This document shows positions 9,406-16,392 of a stretch of DNA of 26,932 nt, piece by piece. The DNA comes from a virus. Where the stretch lies: positions 1-26,932 of IMG/VR virus record IMGVR_UViG_3300007735_000555. One strand, given 5' to 3'. The position numbers were made by a program, and so were the translations under genes. Position 1 is the first letter of the stretch, and every line of letters starts with the position of its first letter. The notes beneath the pieces are model-generated. The model saw nothing but the letters and a program-made list of their open reading frames with translations. It was not told the DNA's origin and made no database searches.

Positions 9406-9770
9406 TACTGACCTCTAGATAAAGCCATCTGATAGAGAACAGAAATTTCTCCAGTTGTATCGTATGGAAGTAATGCCGCAAGTGTGTCTGATAATTTTCC
9501 TTCGGCTGGTTTTGGTGGACCAGCAATAGTCATAATATCTTCATTAGGGCGTTGAGTTGGAGCAAACATTCCTACTAGCGGTTCTGCTTTCGCTGCACCT
9601 GCAGCAATATCGGCAGTAGGCATTGGCTTTACAAGTGGCTTAGAAGAAGTAGAAGCACCTGCGATATCTTCAGCCATTGCTTTGCGATCACCGTAATTTT
9701 GTGACGGTGGTAAATCTTCACGTACGGAGAATTTTCCTGGACCGCCTATTTGTAATGGGCTATCTACCAT
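9405..9770 (-). CDS. Small Pro/Ala-rich protein of the virion module, 121 aa
   Basis: The composition is Pro, Ala, Lys and Gly rich, with low predicted order over most of its length. A short helical C-terminus, LSDTLAALLPYDTTGEISVL, may be its docking segment. The ATG at 9770 has GGAGG about seven bases upstream and overlaps the previous gene by 11 bases. The extended, flexible character and the location just before the giant virion protein suggest an assembly or connector accessory. No family is recognised. Confidence 0.5.
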   Translation of the reverse strand: MVDSPLQIGGPGKFSVREDLPPSQNYGDRKAMAEDIAGASTSSKPLVKPMPTADIAAGAAKAEPLVGMFAPTQRPNEDIMTIAGPPKPAEGKLSDTLAALLPYDTTGEISVLYQMALSRGQ

Positions 9771-9981
9771 CGGTATCCTCCTGAATCTTTTCTAAATCGT
9801 TTGAAAATTGTTCCCAAGCCTTATTGACTTCTGAGTTTCGGTTAGCGTTGTAAACAGCTATCTCCATTAATTCTTCTGTTGCAGTTTGTACTGAACTTGC
9901 AATGTTATGTACAAAACCTGCAAGGACTACTAAAAAATCAGCGAAGTGTACTGAGCGTGGAACCTTGTTATTATTATCCAC
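9760..9981 (-). CDS. Small helical protein, 73 aa
   Basis: This short protein has a hydrophobic helix (ADFLVVLAGFVHNIASSV, about 14-31) and an acidic, Asn/Glu-rich C-terminus. The hydrophobic stretch could be a single membrane helix but contains His and Asn, so an amphipathic helix is equally possible. The GTG start at 9981 has GGAGG eight bases upstream. It lies in the transcript between portal and the giant protein. Function unknown. Confidence 0.5.
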   Translation of the reverse strand: MDNNNKVPRSVHFADFLVVLAGFVHNIASSVQTATEELMEIAVYNANRNSEVNKAWEQFSNDLEKIQEDTDGR

Positions 9982-10010
9982 GCCCAGTACCTCCGTTAAT
10001 TGAAATTTAC

Positions 10011-10151
10011 TTAGCCTTTCTTTACTGCTGAGCCTTTACGACCTGCTGGAGTTGTTCCGAAGTATACCTGGCCGCCTGCTGGCTTAGAGGTATCTTTCTT
10101 GCCTTCAACTGGCTTTGACATTGGTGCTGCTGCACGTGATCCTTTGTTCAT
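10011..10151 (-). CDS. Basic 46-residue protein after portal
   Basis: A compact ORF opens with ATG at 10151 and stops at 10011. The product is Lys/Gly/Ala-rich, contains GGQVYFGTTPAGRKG and has an overall positive charge. A TGTAAA..GGAGG-like purine stretch upstream (GGGAGG near 10160) supports initiation. It fills the gap between portal and the 73-residue gene, leaving no unexplained space. A small basic protein could contact DNA or portal, but no homologous family is recognised. Confidence 0.5.
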   Translation of the reverse strand: MNKGSRAAAPMSKPVEGKKDTSKPAGGQVYFGTTPAGRKGSAVKKG

Positions 10152-10167
10152 TTTACACCTCCCTCAG

Positions 10168-11925
10168 TTATGCTGCGCCGCTTATAGAAGCTAGCAGAGT
10201 TGCTATATCTGGACGTTGTTCTGGACCAGCAGCAGGGGCCGCTCCGCCTTGTTGTGGAGTTGGCTGCGAGGCAGGTACGGGGGCCGCACCTGCTGCTGGA
10301 GTTTCTGGTGACCCTGGCATCATTGCCATTTCTGGAGTTTCTTGTTGTTCTTTAGGTGCAAATGCTTTTTCAATAACTGTTTCTAGTTGAAGACCTTTTT
10401 GACGGCCTTGAATAACTTCTGCAATACGAGTAATGATTTGAGATGGGTCTTGACCTTGCGCCGCAAGGGCTGGTATTGCCTGAGCATACTGAGCAACAGC
10501 AACGCGCAAAGAATCACGCATCTCTTCAATATCAACACGCTGTTCCTCCTGCGTTACATTAAGCTCCATTGGTATTTCACGACGTACATAGTCACGAGAT
10601 ACGAGTTTGTCTGAACGCATTTGTAGTAAAGCAATGATGGCACGGTTAGGATCCATACCAGACATAATTCCGTAACGAACATCTACACCATAGTTGCCTG
10701 CAATTTGTTTTGATGGTGTGTATTTCATATTAAACGGAGTTCCGTCGTCAACGCCTTTAATTTCTTTAGTTACATTACCAAAGATTTTTTCATCTACTTC
10801 AAGACAAAGAGATACAAGATCCATAAATAAACGAGCAAATTGTGCTTGTGCTGCTTTAATCTGTGTATCAAAACCTGCTTGTAGGGCTTGAACACCACGA
10901 CCTGTAACTATAGATGCATCAATGTTACCTGAGCGAGTCTCTGGGTAACGAGCACCTGTACGTAGCTCACGCTCTAGAACACCAGACTCGGTGAATACTC
11001 CATTAGGAAGTTCTAGTGGAACACGGCGAATACCTTGTGGATTGGCAGAGCGCATTATTGCATCAGGACCAAGTGCTAACTCTTGCACATCTTGTGGAAT
11101 AGCAATAGGTGCTTGGATAGATTTTTCTGCTGCTTGGATTTGCAATACTGCAAAACGAGCACGAGCAAGTTGAACTGATAGAACATCATCAAATTGTCCA
11201 CGAGCTTCGCCATCAATAGATGAGCGCATAGCTACACTTGCTAAACATTTTCCTACTGGGTTAGGTGTATTAGATAAAACTAGGTTTTTGCGTTCTGGAA
11301 TAAAAATTAAATCTTGATCTTTGTCGTGGTAGCGAACTAAAGATACATAAGGTGAGCCAGGCGCATAGACGTTACGTGGCATAATCTGGTCATAGAACTC
11401 TGGATACTGCATCGCAAGCGATTCAGCATCTGTTGCAATTATTTGCGAGATTGAGAGGGTACGGCCAAATCTATCAATTTCAGGATAAGTACCAAAAGGA
11501 TTAAGCAGACGTATTCTCGGATTATTGGTTTCATAGTCCATCTCAACAATTGCTGGGAGCATACCGTAGGTGTTGAACCAGTCAGCACCTGTATACATTT
11601 GGATTTGTAGGTCAGAGGAAGAGACAAAGTAGTTAACGATACGAGTGCGTGTATCTGCAGCTTTACGTGCAGAATCTGAAACCATATTGGTAGCAGCGCA
11701 GTTAAACGATGGTAGAGGTGACATCACTTCTGCTAAGTCACGTGCTGCTACATCTACAAAGTTTGCAACTAAAGGTTTTGGGTATTCTTCTGAAAACATC
11801 GCAGGGTATACCTTAGAGATATCACCTTGACGTACAGAGAGCACGTCGCGCATTCTCTGGTCACGTGCGGCGTAGCGTGTTTGTAGCCGTGCTACTTTCG
11901 CTGCGACCTCTTTAGTTGATAACAA
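10168..11925 (-). CDS. Portal protein, 585 aa
   Basis: The portal forms the dodecameric ring at one capsid vertex through which DNA is packaged and ejected. The length fits portal families. An N-terminal helical domain is followed by a beta-rich core with NPFGTYPEIDRFGRTL, then the clip/wing region with TGARYPETRSGNIDASIVTG (about 330-350). The long helical stem region follows, and a disordered Pro/Ala/Gln tail closes the protein (about 515-570). It immediately follows the terminase gene, the normal order. The start is TTG at 11925, chosen because AAGGAGA lies five bases upstream. Family assignment comes from overall pattern and order rather than a single motif. Confidence 0.85.
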   Translation of the reverse strand: MLSTKEVAAKVARLQTRYAARDQRMRDVLSVRQGDISKVYPAMFSEEYPKPLVANFVDVAARDLAEVMSPLPSFNCAATNMVSDSARKAADTRTRIVNYFVSSSDLQIQMYTGADWFNTYGMLPAIVEMDYETNNPRIRLLNPFGTYPEIDRFGRTLSISQIIATDAESLAMQYPEFYDQIMPRNVYAPGSPYVSLVRYHDKDQDLIFIPERKNLVLSNTPNPVGKCLASVAMRSSIDGEARGQFDDVLSVQLARARFAVLQIQAAEKSIQAPIAIPQDVQELALGPDAIMRSANPQGIRRVPLELPNGVFTESGVLERELRTGARYPETRSGNIDASIVTGRGVQALQAGFDTQIKAAQAQFARLFMDLVSLCLEVDEKIFGNVTKEIKGVDDGTPFNMKYTPSKQIAGNYGVDVRYGIMSGMDPNRAIIALLQMRSDKLVSRDYVRREIPMELNVTQEEQRVDIEEMRDSLRVAVAQYAQAIPALAAQGQDPSQIITRIAEVIQGRQKGLQLETVIEKAFAPKEQQETPEMAMMPGSPETPAAGAAPVPASQPTPQQGGAAPAAGPEQRPDIATLLASISGAA

Positions 11926-11934
11926 GATTTCTCC

Positions 11935-13794
11935 TTAGATAAACGTACGATCTTTTTCTGCGAGTAGCTCATCTATATTGATGACCATTCGCTTGCCCTG
12001 TTCATAACGAGACAGGAAAGGGTTTTTCATATGATGGGTAGCGTGAATACCTTGGTTGAGCATTTCACGTGCTCTAATCTCACAGAACCACAGAGCCATT
12101 ACCATATCGGTCTTGCCTTTAGTACTAGGTGACCAGGTAATTAATTGTTCAATGAGCGCCTTAATGTTTTCAGTTTGATCTGAAGGTAAGTGAATAAGGT
12201 TATCGCGGTGGTGCTTTCCGTCGTGCTGCTTGGTTCCAAACAAAGTTGACATTGATGCAACACCAAAGCCTGAGTCCCACTTGTTGTTTCCAGTATGGTG
12301 TTCGCGCAATAGCACTCCTCGTGAGGCTAAGTTTGCACGGATACCTTCATCTTGAGTTAAGAATGATTGAAATGCGTTCTTTTCTACTATCCACTCACTA
12401 GGACTATAGAGGTTAGTCCAGTCAAAAATTAATTGACGGATTTGAGCAGGTGTTGGCCTAGTGATTTTAATAGCATCAACAACATAGCGTTTATGTGTAA
12501 CCCTATCAACAGCGTAACAAACGGCGGCTGTATCACCCACCATAGCGGGATCAAGACCACAAATAAAAGAAAAGCCGTTGACATCACGCGGATGGCCTGG
12601 GTTACCAGGAACCAAACGACCTGCTTTACGCATACCATCAATAGAACCTCTTACACACGCTGGGTCAAAGATGGCATCATCTGAGATATCTTGTTGTTGG
12701 TAAACCAACGCCCACGTAGATGCATCCATCGCTTGACGTTCGTTGTAGAGGTTACGACCATTCCAACGTGGGTATAGTCCATCCTCATTCAAATCTGATT
12801 CTAACTGTCCATCAAAGGGAGCATCGGATGCTGGCCATAGGGTAACCCACTTATCGGGGTTTTCATCTGTTTCTAATAAAGCTGGCATTGCTAGGTACTT
12901 CCAAGGGACTAGACCGCCTGGGTATCTATCTGGGTTACGCAGTTCTCGATAGAGGTCAACTGCAGCAACGCGGGTACCAATAATAATCAATTTACCAGTA
13001 GGGTTTAGACGAGAACGTACGTCCTGTGTCAACCATTTGATCTGGCGTTCAAACTCGTTAGCGTTCTTAAGAGTTACCGCGTCATCTACGATAATCATAT
13101 CGGCACGCTTGCCGTAGATTTGACCGCCAATACCGACGGCTTCAATGTTCGGGTCTTTTTCAGATGACTCACGTAGTTCATCACCAAAGGTGATACGGGT
13201 GGCCTGCCACGAGGCCGACTTAGAGTTAAACCCTACGCCAGCAGCATAAGCATTTTGAAGGTTTTCATACATTGGGTGAGTCAAACGCTGCTTGATGGCG
13301 TAGAGAAAGTCTGCGGCTAGTTGCTGAGTCTGAGAGACTATGAGCACTCTAAAGTTAGGATTACGAGCTACCTGCCAGGTTACGTAGTCCACCGTGATTG
13401 TGATGGACTTGGCGTGGTTTGGCGGGATGTTGATGAGGATACGGTTGTTGGCTAGGCCTGGTTCATATTTCATACTAGGATGTAACCAAGAAGGTTCAAC
13501 GCCTTCGATCATATCCACTAGGTTTTGCTGATGAGGAAAGGTTCTAGAGTTGAGAAAGCGTTGGCGAAATTCTGCAAAGCTAATGTCGTGTACATCGGAT
13601 GAGGCAAAGGACTTGTCCTTAAGACCAAGGCGAGTTCTATCAATTTTGTCCGTGAACATTTTGTCGGTGCGACGATAGTACTCATAAGTCTTATAGGATT
13701 TACCAGCCGATAGACAGGCTTGTTCAATGGTCATACCTTCAGCTACGGCACTAAGGATAATGCGCTTTGCTATATCTGCTGAGTTTTCAGCCAT
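11935..13794 (-). CDS. terL: Terminase large subunit (TerL), with N-terminal HTH-like segment, 619 aa
   Basis: This is the motor ATPase and nuclease that packages DNA into proheads. Walker A is IPPNHAKS (123-130), Walker B is MIIVDD (233-238), and a coupling-type segment IIIGTRVAAVD follows (about 270-280). The C-terminal RNase H-like nuclease starts with GLDPAMVGDT (413-422), whose Asp would bind metal. Residues 6-55 look like a helix-turn-helix (EGMTIEQACLSAGKSYKTYE), the kind of domain small terminases use to bind DNA. No separate small terminase is visible here. ATG at 13794 has AGGAGA upstream. It is the first gene of the minus-strand virion operon. Confidence 0.93.
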   Translation of the reverse strand: MAENSADIAKRIILSAVAEGMTIEQACLSAGKSYKTYEYYRRTDKMFTDKIDRTRLGLKDKSFASSDVHDISFAEFRQRFLNSRTFPHQQNLVDMIEGVEPSWLHPSMKYEPGLANNRILINIPPNHAKSITITVDYVTWQVARNPNFRVLIVSQTQQLAADFLYAIKQRLTHPMYENLQNAYAAGVGFNSKSASWQATRITFGDELRESSEKDPNIEAVGIGGQIYGKRADMIIVDDAVTLKNANEFERQIKWLTQDVRSRLNPTGKLIIIGTRVAAVDLYRELRNPDRYPGGLVPWKYLAMPALLETDENPDKWVTLWPASDAPFDGQLESDLNEDGLYPRWNGRNLYNERQAMDASTWALVYQQQDISDDAIFDPACVRGSIDGMRKAGRLVPGNPGHPRDVNGFSFICGLDPAMVGDTAAVCYAVDRVTHKRYVVDAIKITRPTPAQIRQLIFDWTNLYSPSEWIVEKNAFQSFLTQDEGIRANLASRGVLLREHHTGNNKWDSGFGVASMSTLFGTKQHDGKHHRDNLIHLPSDQTENIKALIEQLITWSPSTKGKTDMVMALWFCEIRAREMLNQGIHATHHMKNPFLSRYEQGKRMVINIDELLAEKDRTFI

Positions 13795-13845
13795 TGGATC
13801 TCCTGGATTCTCATTGGGTTATAGGTAGACTACACCCAACTAAAA

Positions 13846-14024
13846 GTCGTGCTTTGCACGACGTACCGTACGCTAAACTCCCGAGCAAGCTACAGCGTAG
13901 CGAGGGGTAAGTTGGTACTCGTCCTAGGGACTCGCGTAGGGTAACCGTAGCGAGTCGGTACGGGGCTATCACAATTACCGCCCCTACTGTATATAAGGCA
14001 GGAATAAAAAGTCATTTCCTGCCT
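13846..14024. other. Cluster of stem-loops in the control region
   Basis: Three clean inverted repeats are visible. GTCGTGC-TTT-GCACGAC lies at 13846-13862. GACTCGC (13929-13935) pairs with GCGAGTC (13950-13956). AGGCAGGAA (13996-14004) pairs with TTCCTGCCT (14016-14024). A shorter one, GCTAC-AGC-GTAGC, lies between the first two. GTACCG and CGGTAC at the outer edges could close a larger fold. They sit upstream of terL on its mRNA side, so they could be 5'-UTR structure, an origin or a packaging site. Confidence 0.6.
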
Positions 14025-14037
14025 ATGGTATAAAGTA

Positions 14038-14067
14038 TTTACAGAATGTGACTAACGTCACTATAAA
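14038..14067 (+). promoter_or_regulatory. Candidate promoter with operator palindrome in its spacer
   Basis: TTTACA (14038-14043) and TATAAA (14062-14067) are separated by 18 bases, close to sigma-70-type elements. The spacer contains the palindrome GTGAC-TAAC-GTCAC (14048-14061), which fits exactly between the two hexamers, the classic place for a repressor. It points toward the small-gene operon at 14704, giving a leader of more than 600 bases. A weak opposing pair (TTAGTC, 17 bases, TATACC on the minus strand, 14055 to 14027) overlaps it and could drive the virion operon. Confidence 0.45.
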
Positions 14068-14091
14068 TACGGTACAAAATAGGACATTAAT

Positions 14092-14144
14092 AAGTGATCT
14101 GGTTCACTTTAGGAAATATATCTGTAGTGGGTACATACACTACA
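14092..14144. promoter_or_regulatory. Two further operator-like palindromes
   Basis: AAGTGA (14092-14097) pairs with TCACTT (14104-14109), and TGTAGTG (14123-14129) pairs with CACTACA (14138-14144). Both lie just downstream of the candidate promoter and share a GTGA/AGTG core with the palindrome in its spacer. Together they look like an array of dimeric-protein binding sites. Arms and spacings differ, so they may not bind the same protein. Confidence 0.4.
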
Positions 14145-14356
14145 CACGTACTAAACTTAACACCGTAGGGTCTCCTCGCCGTACCCGTGGCCGATACCGT
14201 AACCGACGGCCCGCATTCTGCCCCGTACCGTACCGTTAGCAATTCCCGACGGGTAGGCTCCCCTTCTGGCACGGGGATCCCTGTATCAATTGCCCAAGCT
14301 GTATTAATAAACCCGCCTAACGAATAGCCCAAGGCCTAGCGATAACCCCAAGGATC

Positions 14357-14611
14357 TAGGGCCTCACGGCCCTACCGATTACCCAAGGCCTCACGCCTTA
14401 CGGCTCAAGGCCTAACCCTTCACGGCTCTATTGATCCACGGGCCAGAGCTTTACGGGCCAGAGATTACGGCCCAAGCCTTCGGCCTCCTTGCTTACCTTG
14501 GATCATTCGGGCCTTCGGCCCCTTAGATCTGGCCCAGCTTTACCCCTTCGGGCCTTGGATCTGGCCCCGTCTAGCCTCTTGGAGCTTGGGACACGTGGCC
14601 AGAATCTGGCC
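14357..14611. repeat. GGCC-rich tract of short hairpins
   Basis: Clean inverted repeats include TAGGGCC-TCAC-GGCCCTA (14357-14374), AAGGC-CTCAC-GCCTT (14385-14399), GGGCC-TTC-GGCCC (14509-14521), GGGCC-TTGGATCT-GGCCC (14550-14567) and GGCCAGA-A-TCTGGCC (14597-14611). ATCTGGCCC recurs three times and GGGCCAGAG twice. By eye there are about 18 GGCC tetramers between 14190 and 14615. The tract lies in the probable leader of the small-gene operon. If transcribed it would be heavily structured. Confidence 0.65.
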
Positions 14612-14703
14612 CCTTATATGTCTTCCCTATGGGGTAACGTATGGCATAATAATCACGTGGAGAGGATCTGCCTCCTCACTCTAATAGTTAAGGATCGAAT
14701 CGA

Positions 14704-14862
14704 ATGAAATCAACACCAATGCCTAAAGTCTCTTACGCTAAGTGCGACGAATGCGGAGCAATTGCGGAGTATTACTTCAACGAATACGGAGCAATTGAAT
14801 CGTGTAACCGTTGCAATTCTGCCCCGATTAATTTAACCAAGGTGATAGTGAGTAACGCATAA
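14704..14862 (+). CDS. Four-Cys zinc-ribbon-like microprotein, 52 aa
   Basis: This is the first gene of the plus-strand small-gene chain. The product has CDEC (14-17) and CNRC (34-37) spaced by 16 residues, the layout of a zinc ribbon. The segment between the pairs is aromatic and short (AIAEYYFNEYGAIES). The ATG is preceded by AAGGAT. Its TAA shares a base with the next gene's ATG, so translation is coupled. Such ribbons bind nucleic acid or protein partners. No specific family is recognised. Confidence 0.6.
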   Translation: MKSTPMPKVSYAKCDECGAIAEYYFNEYGAIESCNRCNSAPINLTKVIVSNA

Positions 14863-15026
14863 TGAAATTCTTATTGTTTATCGCTAGTTTATTGCCCGCA
14901 TATCTTTACTCTATTCTCTCCACGGTAACGATTACGTTAGAGAGTACTCTTGCAATTATTCTAATCTCACTCCTCTCACTCTCTATTGTGGGAGCTATTG
15001 CAACACTATCGAAGGGATCTAACTAA
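14862..15026 (+). CDS. Small two-helix membrane protein, 54 aa
   Basis: Two hydrophobic segments, about residues 2-19 (FLLFIASLLPAYLYSIL) and 25-48 (LESTLAIILISLLSLSIVGA), are linked by a short polar turn. A hairpin of two membrane helices with a Lys/Ser/Asn tail could be a holin or a superinfection or membrane modulator, and nothing decides between these. Start and stop codons overlap both neighbours by one base. It is too short for a homology call. Confidence 0.55.
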   Translation: MKFLLFIASLLPAYLYSILSTVTITLESTLAIILISLLSLSIVGAIATLSKGSN

Positions 15027-15418
15027 TGAGCACAATTGAAGAGCTAGGCGCACAATTGGAAGATATTAAGGCTAAGAGTTGCGAGGCCAGAATTGAAGGC
15101 CAGTTGAAAGATCGCGAGAAGGATCTTCGTGATCTCTTTGCTATCGCCGACGATTACGAAGGCGACGAAGATTTAAGAGATCAAGCTAACGGTGAAATTT
15201 ACGAATTCGCCTATGGTTATGAGACTTACAAGGTAACCCGCCTAACGTGGAGCGGAGGAGGCCCCGCCGATTGGATCGAAGTGCAACACGATAGCAACGG
15301 GATCCGTCGCATTGATTATGTCTTCCAAGATTGGTACGACGGGGCTAGGCGTGAAGTGAAAGAAGGCTCCCCTGTATGGCGTTACGCCTCAATTATGCTA
15401 GACGGCTTGGAGGCTTAA
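15026..15418 (+). CDS. Conserved-looking phage protein of unknown function, 130 aa
   Basis: The N-terminal half is acidic, helical and coiled-coil-like (EELGAQLEDIKAK, then KDREKDLRDLFAIADDYEG). The C-terminal half looks like a small beta-rich domain with YETYKVTRLTWSGGGPADWI and RIDYVFQDWYDGARREV. The aromatic, patterned C-terminal half suggests a true folded domain. It has no Cys pairs, membrane segments or catalytic signature. The ATG overlaps the upstream TAA. Function unknown, probably host takeover like other genes of such early clusters. Confidence 0.65.
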   Translation: MSTIEELGAQLEDIKAKSCEARIEGQLKDREKDLRDLFAIADDYEGDEDLRDQANGEIYEFAYGYETYKVTRLTWSGGGPADWIEVQHDSNGIRRIDYVFQDWYDGARREVKEGSPVWRYASIMLDGLEA

Positions 15419-15420
15419 CC

Positions 15421-15564
15421 GTGGAGAAGATCACCAAGCGCGGGGCATTCGTGTTAGGCGTGGCCGTGGGCCTTCTAATCGTTGGGGCCTTCTGGCTTAT
15501 GGGTAATTATTGGGTAACCGATTCGGGAATATGTATCGGATCTATGGCGGAGTGTAATCTCTAG
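15421..15564 (+). CDS. Single-pass membrane microprotein, 47 aa
   Basis: The GTG at 15421 lies just after the previous stop with TTGGAGG upstream. I prefer it to an ATG at 15376 that would overlap the previous gene by 43 bases. The product has a basic N-terminus (EKITKRG), one membrane helix (about 9-25, AFVLGVAVGLLIVGAFWLM) and a C-terminal part with two Cys (CIGSMAEC), possibly a disulfide if outside the membrane. Topology by the positive-inside rule puts the N-terminus in the cytoplasm. Confidence 0.6.
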   Translation: MEKITKRGAFVLGVAVGLLIVGAFWLMGNYWVTDSGICIGSMAECNL

Positions 15565-15577
15565 GAGCGTACTATCT

Positions 15578-15641
15578 CGCACGGCTTAGGCCGTGCGCGG
15601 TAGTCTGCCACTAGGGGCAGATCTTAAACCTTGGAAGGGGT
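15578..15641 (+). promoter_or_regulatory. Leader element copy 1: two hairpins plus ACCTTGGAAGGGGT
   Basis: CGCACGGC-TTAG-GCCGTGCG (15578-15597) is a perfect eight-base-pair stem with a four-base loop. TCTGCC-ACTAGG-GGCAGA (15604-15621) is a second stem. They are followed by ACCTTGGAAGGGGT (15628-15641), which ends five bases before the ATG at 15647. The GGAAGGGG part probably acts as ribosome site. The same 14 bases and a similar hairpin arrangement recur at 16393-16458, in the only other clear gap of this operon. Confidence 0.6.
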
Positions 15642-15646
15642 TAATT

Positions 15647-15802
15647 ATGAAATATGAGAAGAATCGGGTTAGTCTTGTGGATCTATCCACGGGCGAAGAG
15701 ATCGTTAGCGCGGAGCTAACCGCGCCACGGGTGAAGGCTATCGTGAAGGCCTACGCCTTAGCGGGGATCACACTAGGGCAGAAGGAGCGGGTGAGTGCGT
15801 GA
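15647..15802 (+). CDS. Small protein of unknown function, 51 aa
   Basis: The ATG at 15647 is chosen because it follows the strong GGAAGGGG ribosome site of the leader element; a longer frame from 15593 would run through the hairpins. The product has a beta-like N-terminus (KNRVSLVDLSTGEEIVSAEL) and a helix (APRVKAIVKAYALAGI). The stop overlaps the next gene's GTG by four bases. No family is recognised. Having its own leader suggests separate regulation from the upstream genes. Confidence 0.55.
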   Translation: MKYEKNRVSLVDLSTGEEIVSAELTAPRVKAIVKAYALAGITLGQKERVSA

Positions 15803-15903
15803 GTAATCAAGAGCTATTGAAAGCTTTACAGGAGGCGGGAATTGTGCAGATTATCCCCGTTGGATCTTATGAGCAAGAAGAGAAGGGGGAGGAGAGTGAG
15901 TAG
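15799..15903 (+). CDS. Acidic microprotein, 34 aa
   Basis: The GTG start overlaps the previous TGA by four bases (GTGA), the coupling pattern used through this operon. A short helical N-terminus (NQELLKALQEAGIVQIIPV) is followed by a Glu-rich tail whose codons form the purine-rich ribosome site of the next gene. This dual use of the 3' end as Glu tail and Shine-Dalgarno recurs in neighbouring genes. Function unknown, and at this size it could be mainly a coupling ORF. Confidence 0.4.
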   Translation: MSNQELLKALQEAGIVQIIPVGSYEQEEKGEESE

Positions 15904-16042
15904 AGAATTGGAAGTGTTACGCGAGGAGTATTGGAGGGTGAGAAGTAATCCTTACTTCGAAGATCCCGCTAAGAATGGCATTCTATTAGATCTCATAATC
16001 AATAGAATTGAAGTATTGGAAGGGGAGGAGAAGAGTGAATAA
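15896..16042 (+). CDS. Charged helical microprotein, 48 aa
   Basis: The product is VSRELEVLREEYWRVRSNPY followed by a helical C-terminus (GILLDLIINRIEVLEGEEKSE), and it looks like two short helices around an aromatic turn. The GTG at 15896 overlaps the previous stop and follows GGGGGAGGAG. An ATG at 15869 would add nine basic residues (MSKKRRGRR) and is a real alternative. The 3' end again encodes Glu residues that provide GGAGGAG for the next gene. Family unknown. Confidence 0.5.
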   Translation: MSRELEVLREEYWRVRSNPYFEDPAKNGILLDLIINRIEVLEGEEKSE

Positions 16043-16226
16043 CGGAGCTTGGACACTAGGCCGTGAGCGTGAGATCCAAGGGGCCACGCTCCTAGACGAT
16101 AACGATAGATTCTACTTAGAAGTGGAGGGGGAGAGACGGTACGGTTACCGTACTCACCTATCTGGCACTTACGTATGCTTTACCGACGGCCACTTATGCG
16201 AATGCGGAGAGGAGGGGGAAGAGTGA
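16035..16226 (+). CDS. Small protein with Cys-rich tail, 63 aa
   Basis: The GTG at 16035 overlaps the preceding gene by eight bases. The protein seems to be a small beta-rich unit (FYLEVEGERRYGYRTHL, about 26-42), then Cys48, His53, Cys55 and Cys57 near the C-terminus (VCFTDGHLCECG). That set could bind one zinc ion, although the spacing is tighter than in standard ribbons. The last codons are Gly/Glu-rich, again forming the ribosome site for the gene after it. No family is recognised. Confidence 0.5.
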   Translation: MNNGAWTLGREREIQGATLLDDNDRFYLEVEGERRYGYRTHLSGTYVCFTDGHLCECGEEGEE

Positions 16227-16348
16227 TAGGAGATACGAAGGAGGAGATCGTTACACAGTTGAATGATCTTATCTACGGCGACGATCCTTATAGCTTATCC
16301 GACATAGAAGATATAATCGGAGACGGGGATCTATTCGAGTACTTATAG
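16223..16348 (+). CDS. Acidic microprotein, 41 aa
   Basis: The GTG overlaps the previous TGA by four bases, with AGGAGGGGGAAGA upstream. The product is highly acidic: a helix (KEEIVTQLNDLIYGDD) and then SLSDIEDIIGDGDLFEYL. The charge could mimic DNA, a common trick of small phage inhibitors, but that is a guess. It ends the first translationally coupled series, and a gap with the second leader element follows. Confidence 0.45.
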   Translation: MIGDTKEEIVTQLNDLIYGDDPYSLSDIEDIIGDGDLFEYL

Positions 16349-16392
16349 GATAAGATACGGTAAGGTAAGGCAATAGCGGTTAGCTATCTCTC

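Larger units (their letters stand above)
13865..14232. repeat. Six ACCGTA motifs (five plus, one minus orientation)
   Basis: ACCGTA occurs at 13865, 13944, 14162, 14196 and 14227, and as TACGGT at 14068. Several are extended to GTACCGTA or ATACCGTAACCG. Six copies in under 370 bases is well above chance for a 6-mer, and the cluster is confined to the left part of the control region. They may be iterons bound by a replication or regulatory protein. Occasional copies also occur in coding sequence (near 16138-16151), so the case is only moderate. Confidence 0.4.
13795..14703. other. Gene-free divergent control region (909 bp)
   Basis: This is the longest gene-free stretch in the window, between the divergent virion and small-gene operons. 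The left half is rich in stem-loops, ACCGTA motifs and palindromes around a candidate promoter. The right half is crowded with GGCC-containing hairpins. ORFs of 60-80 codons crossing it have repeat-derived, low-complexity products without ribosome sites and are not accepted. Candidate roles are operator region, origin of replication or packaging site (next to terL), and a structured leader RNA. None is proven. Confidence 0.85.

Noticed and set aside
13860-13962. A tRNA or tmRNA in the cloverleaf-like fold
   Set aside because: No T-loop GTTCGA-type sequence, anticodon arm of proper size or CCA-type acceptor pairing can be found.
14048-14332. ORFs of 60-80 codons on both strands in the control region
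   Set aside because: They run across palindromes and ACCGTA repeats, have no ribosome site, and their products are low-complexity.
14489-14707. 72-codon plus ORF rich in Leu/Pro/Arg
   Set aside because: It is made of the GGCC hairpin repeats and overlaps the first real gene start; the composition reflects the repeats.
15376-15564. Longer start for the 47-residue membrane protein
   Set aside because: The ATG at 15376 would overlap the previous gene by 43 bases without a ribosome site; GTG at 15421 has TTGGAGG and fits the operon pattern.
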